DNA of 64,000 nt, taken from Acanthopleura granulata. Lineage: Eukaryota; Mollusca; Polyplacophora; Chitonida; Chitonidae. The stretch lies in NCBI GenBank assembly GCA_016165875.1, contig JABBOT010000023.1:2108001-2172000 (forward strand), read 5' to 3'. The notes under the pieces were generated by a model. The model saw nothing but the letters and a program-made list of their open reading frames with translations. It did no database searches and had not been told where the DNA came from. Positions 22,962 to 35,400 of the stretch are shown here, piece by piece (positions within the stretch are counted from its first letter, which is position 1; every line of letters begins with the position of its first letter). Position numbers and translations under genes: made by a program.

Positions 22962-24235
22962 TGTGAATATATACGCGACAGCTTACCGACATGACCCACA
23001 CAGTCTCCAGAGAACTACATGGATGACGGCTGGTTTAGGGCTGGCGACAGTTGCAGAACTTTATTGTCTATTGTCTCATGTCTCGACACTTGTTACGTGG
23101 ACTCCTCAATGTCCAGTCAGTCTTTCATGTATTGGGCTAAAGAGAAGCCTTCTTTAAGTACCTGTGGGCCTGTCATTTTTAGTAAATTAGCGTTTCTAAA
23201 AACCGGCATGGTCAGTATCCACAGTGCTTAAACCGACAGGGGGGATGGAAAGCGAATAGATTTGTGTTTTGCCTCCTGGGTGTGTGGCAATCTGCGAGGT
23301 GTGAATGGATTATTGTCAAATGATTAATGCGCTTGATCTAATAAAAAAGTTCTGAAAAAAAAAGGATGGAAATAATTGAAAGAATATACAATTGAGTGTA
23401 TTGTGATTGACATCTAGAGAGTGTAGTTCTCAAGCTTCGTTTTGCAGATAGTTGACAAGACCACCCTAACACTCAGTTGATCGCATGACAGCCAGCGCTC
23501 GACCCCAAAACACATTGGATAACACTATAACAAAACAACTGATGAAAACTTTAGTGTTCATATCTGTAAGGTTTATTTTCTCCAAATTAAAGCTCACGGG
23601 GAAAAGCTGTACTTTTACTTTCAACAAGTTAGTCAATTTATCGCAGGTGAATTGACAATATCAGATCTCTCACTACTCTCTAACCGGGTAAATCTTTCAG
23701 CTCCGTTTGACGATCAACTAATGTGGTCAAACCTGGACTGACCGCCATTTATGCAATCGCACCCTTTCTCTTATTGTCTTTGGGAGTAGTTTTTTCAATA
23801 TTAATTCCGTGTACTTCAGCCGTCTGCTCCTTTAAGTATAGTGTTATTTTCGTTTGAAGTAACTGCCCTCTTTATGGCGTTATTTTCTCTGGAAGTAAGT
23901 GACCATAGAGTCGAAGGTATTTCTTTCGTCTTGGGCACTTTATCTTAGAAAATAAACATGAGCAAGTTATGATAAGACTGCAGAAAATTACATCAACATT
24001 GAGTCGTTGTAATACTTTTCTTTTTCGGAATTGAGATTTATCTTTTGTGTTTATCAGTCCTATTAAGTTGGCTGGTCTACAAAATTAGCGTTGTTTTTCA
24101 TTAGTTTGTCGTTGCTAGGTGAAAAATACGAGAGAGGAACTCCAAGAGAGACATGTTTCCATTTCTTCAGGCACGACATTTTCTTTACCAATTAATTTGT
24201 TGTGAAGACACGCAAAATACTATCCACGTCAATGG

Positions 24236-25470
24236 TTTCCTTATATGATCACAGATGAAAGAAATTTTATTTTAGAGCTGGCGACAGTTGCAGAACTTTA
24301 TTGACTATTGTCTCAGGTCTCGACACTTGTTACGTGGACTCCTCAATGTCAGGTCAGTCTTTCATGTATTGGGCTAAAGAGAAGCCTTCTTTAAGTCCCC
24401 GTGGGCCTGTCATTCTTAGTAAATTAGCGTTTCTAAAAAACGGCATGGTCAGTATCCACAGTGCTTAAACAGACGGGGGGAGGGGGGATGGAAAGCGAAT
24501 AGATTTGTGTTTTGCCCCCTGGGTGTGTGGCAATCTGCGAGGTGTGAATGGATTATTGTCAAATGATTAATGCGCTTGATCTGATAAAAAAAGGCTGGTA
24601 ATAATTGAAAGATTATATAATTGAGTATATTGTGATTGACATCTAGAGAGTGTAGTTCTCAAGCTTCGTTTTGCAGATAGTTGACAAGACCACTCGACCT
24701 CTAACTTGATCGAATGACAGCCAGGGCTCGACCCCAAAACACATTGGATAACACTATAACAAAACAACTGATGAAAACTTTAGTGTTCATATCTGAAAGG
24801 TTTATTTTCTCCAAATTAAAGCTCACGGGGAAAAGCTGTACTTTCACTTTCAACAAGTTAGTCAATTTATCGCAGGTGAATTGACAATTTCAGGTCACTC
24901 ACTACTCTCTGACCAGGTAATTCTTTCAGCTCCGTTTGACGATCAACTAATGTGGTCAAACCTGGATTGACCGCCATTCAAGCAATCGCACCCTTTCTCT
25001 TATTGTCTTTGGGTTTAGTTTTCTCAATATTAATTCCGTGTACTTCAGCTGTCTGCTCCTTTAAAGTATAGTGTTATTTTCGTTTGAAGTAACTGCCCTC
25101 CTTATGGCGTTATTTTCTCTGGAAGTAAGTGACCATAGAGTCGAAGGTATTTCTTTCGTCTTGGACACTTTATCGTTGAAAATAAACATGAGCAAGTTAT
25201 GATAAGACTGCAGAAAATTACATCAACATTGAGTCGTTGTAATACTTTTCTTTTTCGGAATTGAGATTTATCTTTTGTGTTTATCAGTCCTATTTAGTTG
25301 GCTGGTCTACAAGATTAGCGTTGTTTTTTTTATTAGTTTGTCGTTGCTAGGACAAATATACGACAGAGAAATTCCAAGAGAAACATGATCCAACTTCTTA
25401 AAGGCACGGCATTTTCTTCGCCAATTAAAGTGTTGTGAAGACACGCAAAATACAATCCACGTCAATGGTT
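24236..25470. pseudogene. Array unit with the BTB-BACK ORF deleted
   Basis: The unit runs from CCTTATATGATCACAGATGA and GAAATTTTAT straight into TTTAGAGCTGGCGACAGTTG, which in intact units lies upstream of the start codon about 1.4 kb away. The remainder (to 25470) follows the upstream DNA of copies 1 and 2 closely. The break has TTTA shared by both sides, consistent with a microhomology-mediated deletion. Confidence 0.8.
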
Positions 25471-25720
25471 TCCTTATATGATCACAGATGAAAGAAATTT
25501 TATCACCCGCAAAAACTTGTGTAACATGAAAGTATTCATTTATTTATTTTAGCATGGAAAACAAATACATTTTGTTGGTTATAACAAAAAGGCGGAAAAG
25601 AATAAATATATGAGAGCACTAGGCTTTGGAAAATGTGAAATTTTACCAGGGAACGTGTAATTCATGCCACAACGTCAAAAAAGTGGAATCTGTTTACCAC
25701 TGAAACATTGGCCATTTCTG

Positions 25721-26809
25721 TCACGACAGTAGAGGTGGCTGAAAACTGACTGTAGCTAACTTTCTGTACACAATATGGTCGATGACTTGGTTAGGAAAAA
25801 GGCATAACGGTTTTATAACATTTTCAAGTGTACATGTGCAAATGTTCACCAGGTTTATACGACGGATAAAAAGTTTAAGTGTTTTTCGAAAATACGTGTA
25901 TCCAGCATCGCCGCTGAACTTGTGACTCCACCGGAGAATAGCTTCCAACTTAGTTTCGTCCGTAGCCCGAAGATTGTCTTGGCGCAAAATAAGATCAACG
26001 GCTTGTCTGGAGAGAATGTCAAATGTCGTCTGCCTCAGGATTGTTTCTGCATTTTCCGCTATGTATTCCAGAATGATGTGTTGGAGTTTTTCGCTTAACG
26101 CTAGCCCACCCTGTGTACATGTTGCTGAGAGTAAAGTCAACGCCGACACATCAGTAATGTTCTTTTTAGCGTAGGTAAAACACGCGGAACATAACTCTGG
26201 TAAAGCGTACTTGTGGGCTGCGTTCATGATCCCAACAACGTTGTAAACATTCACTCGCACATTTCCACTGTAGATATAATTTAGCACACTTTGGAAAACA
26301 CCTTCCTCGACGTCAGCAAGCTCCATTTCCCACATTTCTTGCCCCAGTTTCTGCTCACTTTTGACATCTTGGGTCCTGCATCGGCGTTTGAAGACCTTGG
26401 CGATCTTGGAAAGGACCACACTTTTTCCTACTACCTTTTTACCCTTTGGAGGCACACTCGCCCTTTTAAACTCAGAGTTAAAGAGCTTCCTAAAGAATCC
26501 GCTTCGAATGGCCAAGATGGAACTGACAGCATATACGGGCACCTTGTGTGGTCCGATGAGAAAGCGAACATCACACAAATCGGGCTGGAAAAAAAGTTGA
26601 GAAAGATCATCAGTCAGACCCTGGACGTTCACCAATTCCACATCCATCGACAACTTGTCGTGTGATTTTGTCAGGAAAGTACAAAGTCCATCTTCCTGAT
26701 CGAAATGAAATTCGACTTGTTGACGATCCATTTTAAAGCACATGTGGTCCTTAATCGATGTGTACAAGGAAAGACAAAGTGTTGACACTGGTGAAGATAT
26801 AGGAAACAT
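25721..26809 (-). CDS. BTB-BACK protein, intronless, array copy 2
   Basis: This has the same length and domain plan as the copy at 21873-22961: BTB with a basic insert, then BACK. Differences are few: FNSEFKRASVPP against FNTGFKKASVPP, a serine for an arginine near residue 151, FTYAKKNITDV against FTYVKRKITDV, and PPLLS at the end. Both the BTB core and BACK are intact and no stop or frameshift is present, so selection or very recent copying has kept it whole. Flanks on both sides match copy 1 closely, including the TATA-like TATATATT before the first ATG and a possible internal start (MDRQQ) at 26731. Confidence 0.88.
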   Translation of the reverse strand: MFPISSPVSTLCLSLYTSIKDHMCFKMDRQQVEFHFDQEDGLCTFLTKSHDKLSMDVELVNVQGLTDDLSQLFFQPDLCDVRFLIGPHKVPVYAVSSILAIRSGFFRKLFNSEFKRASVPPKGKKVVGKSVVLSKIAKVFKRRCRTQDVKSEQKLGQEMWEMELADVEEGVFQSVLNYIYSGNVRVNVYNVVGIMNAAHKYALPELCSACFTYAKKNITDVSALTLLSATCTQGGLALSEKLQHIILEYIAENAETILRQTTFDILSRQAVDLILRQDNLRATDETKLEAILRWSHKFSGDAGYTYFRKTLKLFIRRINLVNICTCTLENVIKPLCLFPNQVIDHIVYRKLATVSFQPPLLS

Positions 26810-28332
26810 TGTGAATATATACGCGACAGCTTACCGACATGACCCACACAGTCTCCAGAGAACTACATGGATGACGGCTGGTTTAGGGCTGGCGACAGTT
26901 GCAGAACTTTATTGTCTATTGTCTCATGTCTCGACACTTGTTACGTGGACTCCTCAATGTCCAGTCAGTCTTTCATGTATTGGGCTAAAGAGAAGCCTTC
27001 TTTAAGTACCTGTGGGCCTGTCATTTTTAGTAAATTAGCGTTTCTAAAAAACGGCATGGTCAGTATCCACAGTGCTTAAACAGACAGGGGGGATGGAAAG
27101 CGAATAGATTTGTGTTTTGCCCCCTGGGTGTGTGGCAATCTGCGAGGTGTGAATGGATTATTGTCAAATGATTAATGCGCTTGATCTGATAAAAAAAGGC
27201 TGGTAATAATTGAAAAATTATATAATTGAGTATATTGTGATTGACATCTAGAGAGTGTAGTTCTCAAGCTTCGTTTTGCAGATAGGTGACAAGACCACCC
27301 GAACTCTAACTTGATCGAATGACAGCCAGCGCTCGATCCAAAAACACATTGGATAACACTATAACAAAACAACTGATGAAAACTTTAGTGTTCATATCTG
27401 AAAGGTTTATTTCCTCCAAATAAAAACTCACAGGGAAAAGCTGTACTTTTACTTTCAACAAGTTAGTTGCAGTTCAACTAACAATATTAGGTCTCTGTGT
27501 ACTCTCTAACAAGGTAATTCTTTCAGCTCCGTTTGACGATCAGCTAATGTGGTCAAACCTGGATTGACCGGCATTCAAGCAATTTCACGCTGTCTCTTAT
27601 TGTCTTTGGGTATGTTTTTTTTTTATATTAATTCCGTGTACTTTAACCATTTGCTCCATTAAAGTATAGTGTTATTTTCGTTTGAAGTAACTGCCATCAT
27701 TTGAAGTAACTGACCTCTTTATAGTGTTATTTTCTCTGGAAGTAAGTGACCATAGAGTCGAAGGTATTTCTTTCGTCTTGGGCACTTTATCATAGAAAAT
27801 AAACGTGATCAAGTTATCATAAGACTACTAAAAATTACATCAAGATTGAGTTGTAATAGTTTTTTGGGGGGAACTGAGATTTTTCTGTTGTGTTTATTTG
27901 TCATATAAAGTGGGCTGGTCAACAAAATTAACGCTGTTTTTTTTATTAGTTTGTCGCTGCTACGAGAAATATAAGACAGAGAAACTCCAAAAGAAACATG
28001 ATTCAATTTCTTAAAGGCACCACATTTTCTTCACCAATTAAAGTGTTGTGAAGACACGCAAAAACAATCCACGTCAATGGTTTCCTGATATGGTCACAGA
28101 TGAAAGAATTTTTATCACCCGCAAAAACTTGTGTAACATGAAAGTATTCATTTATTTATTTTAGCATGGAAAACAAATACATTTTGTTGGTTATAACAAA
28201 AAGGCGGAAAAGAATAAATATATGAGAGCACTAGGCTTTGGAAGATGTGAAATTTTACCAGGGAACGTGTAATTCATGCCACAACGTCAAAAAAGTGGAA
28301 TCTGTTTACCACTGAAACATTGGCCATTTTTG

Positions 28333-28645
28333 TCACGACCGTGGAGGTGGCTGAAAACTGACTGTAGCTAACTTTCTGTACACAATATGGTCGATGACTT
28401 GGTTAGGAAAAAGGCATAACGGTTTTATAACATTTTCAAGTGTACATGTGCAAATGTTCACCAGGTTTATACGACGGATAAAGAGTTTAAGTGTTTTTCG
28501 AAAATACGTGTATCCAGCATCGCCGCTGAACTTGTGACTCCACCGGAGAATAGCTTCCAACTTAGTTTCGTCCGTAGCCCGAAGATTGCGTTGGCGGAAA
28601 GTAAGATCAACGGCTTGTCTGGAGAGAATGTCAAATGCCGCCTGC
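28333..28645 (-). pseudogene. BTB-BACK copy 3, truncated to the BACK C-terminus
   Basis: This matches the last about 100 codons of the intact copies (KLEAILRWSHKFSGDAGYTYF to PLCLFPNQVIDHIVYRKLAT). The match stops near 28645 after the equivalent of DILSRQAVDL, where unlike DNA begins. No BTB domain or start region remains, although the surviving frame is open. The stop codon and 3' flank are like the other copies. Confidence 0.85.
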
Positions 28646-29451
28646 CTCCATTTTTACTGGCAACAGTTAAAGGTTACCCCCAACGTTCCACATAGATGAT
28701 ATGGAGCACTCTACGTAAACGAATTGGATGGATGTTTTCTATCGTGTCAATATTTTCACAGCTCAAGTCTCACTTTCATACACTAATATAGGTACGACCA
28801 TTTTATCAAACATTATGAGTGTGGGTGGCAATCTCCAAAGTATGAATGAATCTCTATCAAGTGACTAATGCACCTGATTTTAGGAAAAACGCTCGTAATA
28901 ACTGAAAGATTATATAATTCAGTGTATTGTGATTGACATCTAGCGACAGCAATTCTCAAACATCTTTTCGCTACCGTAGCTGAGAGGACCACTCTAGCTC
29001 TAACTTCATCGAACGACAGCCAGCGCCAGTTTCAGAGACACACTCGACATACATATCACTAAACAATGGACGAAAGCTTTAGACTTCGGATCCCCTGGCA
29101 ATTTATTTCTGCTCAATAAAATCTGACTCGGAATGAAAGCACAGCGAGCTTTTAGACGGTGTTCAATTTATCACAACTGCACCTTCACAAAAGAACAATA
29201 AAAGAATTTGTACTCTAGCGCTGTGATGTTAGATTGGCAGCTTAAATTTTATAGCTGATCAAATGACTGACTGAAGGCATGGGTCACCTATTTTCTCACA
29301 ATGCTTCACAGTATAGAACTATGCACCTCCATTCACACATTTTTATTTCCAGCTAAACTGATAGAATGAAGAAAAAAAACAAATAACAAAATAAAAAAAA
29401 CCCCACCAACAACAAACAAACAGAAACAAAACAAAAACATGATGAATACTT

Positions 29452-32400
29452 TCAATCCGAATTTGATGAATTTTCAAGGTCGTTTTTAAGTTTAGCAAGA
29501 GCAGCTAGCCTTCTGTCCCTCCATAGACGCCTTTGCGACAAGGCCTCCAATGGAACCCACTGGGCAACCTCTCGCTCCGCCTCCTCAGCCTTCGACCCCT
29601 GCATTGGTTCTGGGGTGGTAAAAGATTTCTGAACGTCGTGGATCGTCTGCCCGAATCGGTCAAAGTAGTCTTTTAGACCTGCAAGGGAAATGTTTGCTGG
29701 TATAAATATAGCGATAACATCAAGTTATATTTTAACAAAAGATTTACATGAATTGATACACTTTTAATAACTTGACTGATATATTTTGCACATGCACTGA
29801 TGGATATTACACATACCAGCAACAGTGCACTATTTTAAGCAGAACGTGTTGAAGTTGAAGATGAACTGTTCCGCGTGATCATTTTTTTTCGCGCAAAACT
29901 GGCACAGTATATCCAAGAGGTATCTGAAACACGATAACGAAGTGATCTGAAGAATGAAAGTCGTTAGATTTGAAAGAATTTTTTATTTTCAAGACGGATA
30001 GGCCGAGGTTCATGAAGCTTGGTATTCTCTGCACGCTTATCTGCCCTTGATGTTCCCTTAGTGTATGACATAGTGGCGGTATGCCGTTTGTGCAGCAATC
30101 AGTTGTGCTAGTCACACACCGAATTACGATCCCATCGAACCCCTCCATGCGCCGAAAATGGATAATTGCCATGTAACGTGACCATTTCGAACCGAATTAG
30201 CACTCTAAATTATGCTCTAGCCATCTTGAGGGGACGTGCTTTGATCCAGTATATAGACTAACAACACTAGGCCTCGAAAGCGGAAACACTACAATAACCC
30301 TTACGCATATCTAGCACACTAGCGCCATTCAACGGCAGACAAGCGATGTGTAATTTTTGATGTTAAATATAAGTAAAAATACTCAAGAGGTGTATTTTTT
30401 GGCTTGTATGATTTCTTTTAATTTACAGGTATATCATTCAGTTAAGAATTCAGTTAAGTTCACGTTTAAGTACCTCCTAAATGTCAACTTTGTGGTAAGG
30501 GTCAATAAAATTCGTTCGTCGTCGACTTTGGAAGCGCTTTTTGTGGGACCTTGGTGACAAACGACTCTGACGTGACCGTTCGCGCAGTCTGACGTTTTTT
30601 GAATACCACTTGTCTTACACCAACATGGTGCTCATTTCTGTGCATAACTTGAGGGAAAGTTCGCCAGGGTATATATTGAAGATTCTATACAAATATATAA
30701 CTCATTGAAGGCTCTGGTGTTCGTACAGTCTATTGTTCGTTTAAGGCCATCCTTTTTCCCCCAATACATAGCCACGTCAAGCTATGCTATATGCATATCT
30801 GTGTGTCACGTGAAACAGTTCATCAGTAACTTGCCGAAGGTCGATGGTCTACGCCGGACGCTGAAAACTGACCGGCATGGTATAAGTGAAAAATTCTCGA
30901 GTATGGTGTTATACCGCAGTTAAGTAAGTGAAATGCCATAGAAGCTGCCATATATACTGCATGATATATAACAGCCAGTTTTATTCACATCAGTTTTCTC
31001 GGGCCGTGCGTGGGAAGGTCCACCACGGTCTTCCGCAGATTACTTGGATGTATTTTGAGGTACCAATTTAATAATAAAAAGTGGCCTCCGTGGCAGATGG
31101 GTGTTTCGTGCAGCGTAATGACCCATGCGTCTCTCACCAATGCAATCGCTGTGAGTTCAAGCCTAGCTCACGCTGGCTTCCTCTCCCATCGTATGTGTGA
31201 AGGTCCGCCAGCTTGCGGTTGGTCGTGGGTTTCCCCGGGCTCTGCCCGGTTATCTCCACCATAATGCTGGCCGCCGTCGTATGTGTGAAATATTTTTGAG
31301 TACGGCATAAAACACCAGTCAAATACATAAATAAATGTTTACATTAGATTTATACCGAACCTCCATAACTCCACTTAGTTTAGATGATGAGAGATGTGGG
31401 CCTACAACCCGGTTGTATTCTCATTATGTGGTTTAGCGCTTACCATTGGCGTTCAGGTGACAGGTCTCAAAAGGGCCCATGAAGGCGTAGCGTGGCGCCA
31501 GGCCTTCAACAACGGCTGTTTCAATGTCAGCAATGCTGATCACGCCGTTCTGAAATGGCAGGATGAAGATACGTGCGTCATCAAAGATATATGCAGATGT
31601 GACATACGCTAGACTACAGTGTGGACAATAAGAATCGAGCAGAGAGGACTTTATGATGCCAAATGATCCGGCCTGTTGTCAGGGTTTTATTCTATATGTT
31701 CGTGTAAGCTATTCATGTCCTGTTGGACGCGTACAGATACATGGGGACAATACAAGACGAAGAAGGTGGATCAATCATGATCTCTATGTACAGCAGCTAG
31801 ATGCACGTGGACGGAATATATGAAAATATGACTAAGTTTCCAAACATGAAAAATACAGAGCACATATATGCCTATTACATTCTTTATACATGTTAACAAG
31901 ATGACATTCTGAAACATTCTTGACGAAGGCAATCCGCTGAATTCTACTTAACCATGTGACGAAAAGTTACAGGTCAACACAGAGCTCAGTTTCCCGGTAT
32001 TTTGCTTTAACGACAATTCAGTATAGGATTGACTGAGTTTAGTCTCCATACCTGAACAAGTCTACAGCACTCGGCCAGAATGGCGTACTGTATCCGAGGC
32101 TGTATGAAACCCATGATCTCCTTCTTCAGCGTAATCGGCGCTTGGCCGATTGACGTCATGAGGTCCCTTGTCGTCTGCACAGCTTCCGTGTCCGTCCATG
32201 GAGCTGGGACTAATTCCACTAGTCGGCAGTAAAAGGGCGGATTAATCTACACAAAAACAAGGTTTCTATCAGGAAAGTGGTACACAAATTACGCTTCAGG
32301 GAGTGAATTGCTTTTAAGTTTTACACAGCATTTGGAACTTTATACTTGATCCATACAATAGGCATATACATGTCACAAAGTGATCAATAGTCCTACTAGA

Positions 32401-35400
32401 CCTAAATATATATATATCGTAAGACTGAACTGCTGACAGCAAATAATGCATAAAGCAAAGAAAAGACATGTATGTAAATGGATTTGTACACATCTACGTA
32501 ATGCTTGTAACATCGAAGAGAATCGAAATCCCTTGACTGAAATAATAAAAGAATCTATACACATTACAACATAATTGTTAGACATTGTTGCAGGAAAGCG
32601 TTGTCAATGCATATTTATGTAATTAACCATTGTACTTATTTATATAACTGGAAAGCCATGCTATAAGGCATCTTCGCGTCACACGCAGTCCTTTACAGAG
32701 TAAGCTGCATGGCCTCTCAATGTTACAAGGGTGCCAGTATGAAATGTTTCTACTGTTCCGGTTTTATTTTTCATTTTACCTAACTGGATAATATACCTAT
32801 GATATATCAAAATGATGGGAACAAAAAATCTAGACGCTTTATAAATGACTGAATGCTTGAAGGCGAGGGGATTTTAAACGTCGGTTGACAATGGGTCCCG
32901 AATGCTTGGTGTTTTATAAATTTTACTAAAGAATACTTCAATTACATGGTATAAATTATAGATCAAGTGGAGGAAAAAGAGAGAAAGCTGTGGAAACCGC
33001 AGTAATTCGTCAGGTATATGGTACCGGTATATTCTTCTGTTGAAAACACAGCTGATAAACTGAACACTAACCTTGCATTGGTTAATTTCTATCAGGAAAG
33101 TGGTACACAAATTACGCTTCAGAGAGTGAATTGCTTTTAAGTTTTACGCGGGTGTTTTACTGGTGTTTTACGCCGTACTTAAGAATATTTCACTTATGAG
33201 ACTGCGGGAGGAAATCGCACAGCGCCCGGGAGAAACCCATGACTTTCCATAGGTTGCTGTCGGACCTTCCCACGGATGGCTGGAGATGAAGCAAGCGTGA
33301 GCTGGGCTTGAACTCACAGCGATCGCATTGGTGAGAGGTACCTGGGCCATTACGCTGCACTAGTCCGCTAACTCCCTCGGCCACAGAGCGCCCCCTCCCT
33401 TCATTGGTTAATGATTAATATATTAACCAAATATAGCCATCTCTACTAATATTAAAATTATTAATTACGCAATTAGTTTAATCACACTACAAGAAAAATA
33501 TCCAGATCAGATTTATCTATAAGCTCACCGGGTGGGCCACAAGACATTTTGCCCTGTGTTTGAGATGTTCTGTGAACTTGGATGGCTCAATGGCAGAGGA
33601 GGAACTACAGAGTATGGCTCGGTCATCGGCCAGGCTGTCTAGCTGTGCGAACACTTTCTTCTTCATGTCCACCGTCTCTGGTGCACATTCCTGAAATGTA
33701 AGCAGCCCTGTACTCATTTGCTTGAATTGTGTTTTACAACAGACATAGCCAAGAATACGAGTAGAGTTACGTGTATAACGTTGTGAGGCTTACGGATGGT
33801 AAACTCCCTGGCCCAGGGAAAGCTATGCACCCTTTACCACCTTCGGTGCTTCCAAGAAATTACATCGTTGTTAATAAAGCAAATAAAGGCTATTACGTTG
33901 TAAACTCCGTCAATTTGGACACAAATATTTAAATAACTGTCAAAAAACAATTACAAGAGCACCAAATCATAGATATGACCTTTCCATGGTGTAGTATAAT
34001 TCACAAGGAAAGACTTTCAAGTTTTTAAGTTGTATATCATGTATTTGTCTGTTTATAAATTTATGTAAACAACCCGACGTTGTAAAGATGTCCAACAACT
34101 CGAGAGGCACATTGCTGATGAGATAGATCGACAGGGTGTCTTGTGTGCAAAATCATTTTAAAATCTTAAAAGTGCTAGGAAATGGGGTTTTTTTTGTTTG
34201 GTTTTTTTTTTGTTTTTAAACCTACAAGATCGATCTGGAACAAAAGAAAAAACATGTCATTTCCGTTTAATCAAGGCACATCTACCAGCGCAGCCCCAGG
34301 GCACCATGGCAAGATTCCACCGCCTTTGATATGACAAGGCGATAGTGTTATGGCCTTTTTCGGTCATCATACTTCTTCGGTCTTTACCAAATATTTTCCA
34401 TTAAGCTTCGACCATAAGCAATGTAGTCCTATTACATGGCGCTACCAAACGTGAGGCTGCATCCGTAAAGTTAAGCTTATGTATTACATGGCCCTTTGCA
34501 TATACGTAGTTAGAACAGCGTGTATATACAGGCTACAACAAGCACGTGTGATAGCGGTTCAGTTGCAGCCTTTGACAGCGACTTTATTGCAGAATAGTCC
34601 ACCCATACGCATATCTGTATGTTATCTAGTAAAGTTCGTCAGTGGTTTACCCCATGTAAGCCGTTTTTGTCCACCTTCAAAACTGGCTCCATTCTATATC
34701 ATTTGCAAAAGGTCTGGTGGTAGCTTTATGAGAGATCGAACCGGTCTTTAGCAAGGTAAATTTACCAGGCGTTCGAGTTTTAGAAATACAATTTATGATG
34801 ACAATATACCTGGACGTGGACGGCCCCTTGTAAACACTCTGCCAAGCTGGCCGTGGTCGTAATGCTGTCGTACTGCTGCTGTACGGACAGTGTTCCTCGA
34901 AGTAGCCCTTGAGACTCCAGGTCTTTCAGTTGTTCCAGAACGGCTGTCCTGGCATTGTCTAACTGAGACTGCTCGATGTCGAACATGCAGACCTCAAATC
35001 CAGCACTGGCGAACAGCATCGCCCAGCTCCGTCCGATTAAACCGCTGTGCGTATGACAATTGTAAGCACATTCATATATTTTTTGACAACAAAATGCCCG
35101 TATTTACAAATCCACATTATGATTTTATGCATTCCTTTCAGTACAAAATGCATTGTGAGAGGACATGATTAAGTAGAGCGACGTGGGACCATCACATATG
35201 TGGGTTACGAGCTTGTCAGCACGAGATGTGTTGATCGCGTAGACATACCTGGGACCATCAGGTATATGGGCTAGAAGGGCTTGTCCCTACGAGATGTGTT
35301 GATCGTGTAGACATACGTGGGACCATCAGGTATATGGGCAACAGGGCTTGTCTGTACGATATGTGTTGATCGTGTAGACATGTGTGGGACCATCAGGTAT

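Larger units (their letters stand above)
20190..29230. repeat. Local array of five BTB-BACK units
   Basis: The landmarks CCTTATATGATCACAGATGA (left side of a unit) and GTGGGCCTGTCAT, CAATCTGCGAGGTGTGAATG, GTGATTGACATCTAGAGA (right side) recur in the same order. Units run about 20190-21620 (no ORF), 21620-24235 (intact ORF), 24240-25470 (no ORF), 25470-28080 (intact ORF) and 28080-29230 (truncated ORF, diverged right part). The two intact ORFs are 3848 bp apart and nearly identical in coding and flanking DNA, so the last amplification is young or gene conversion is active. The outer units are older. Confidence 0.85.
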
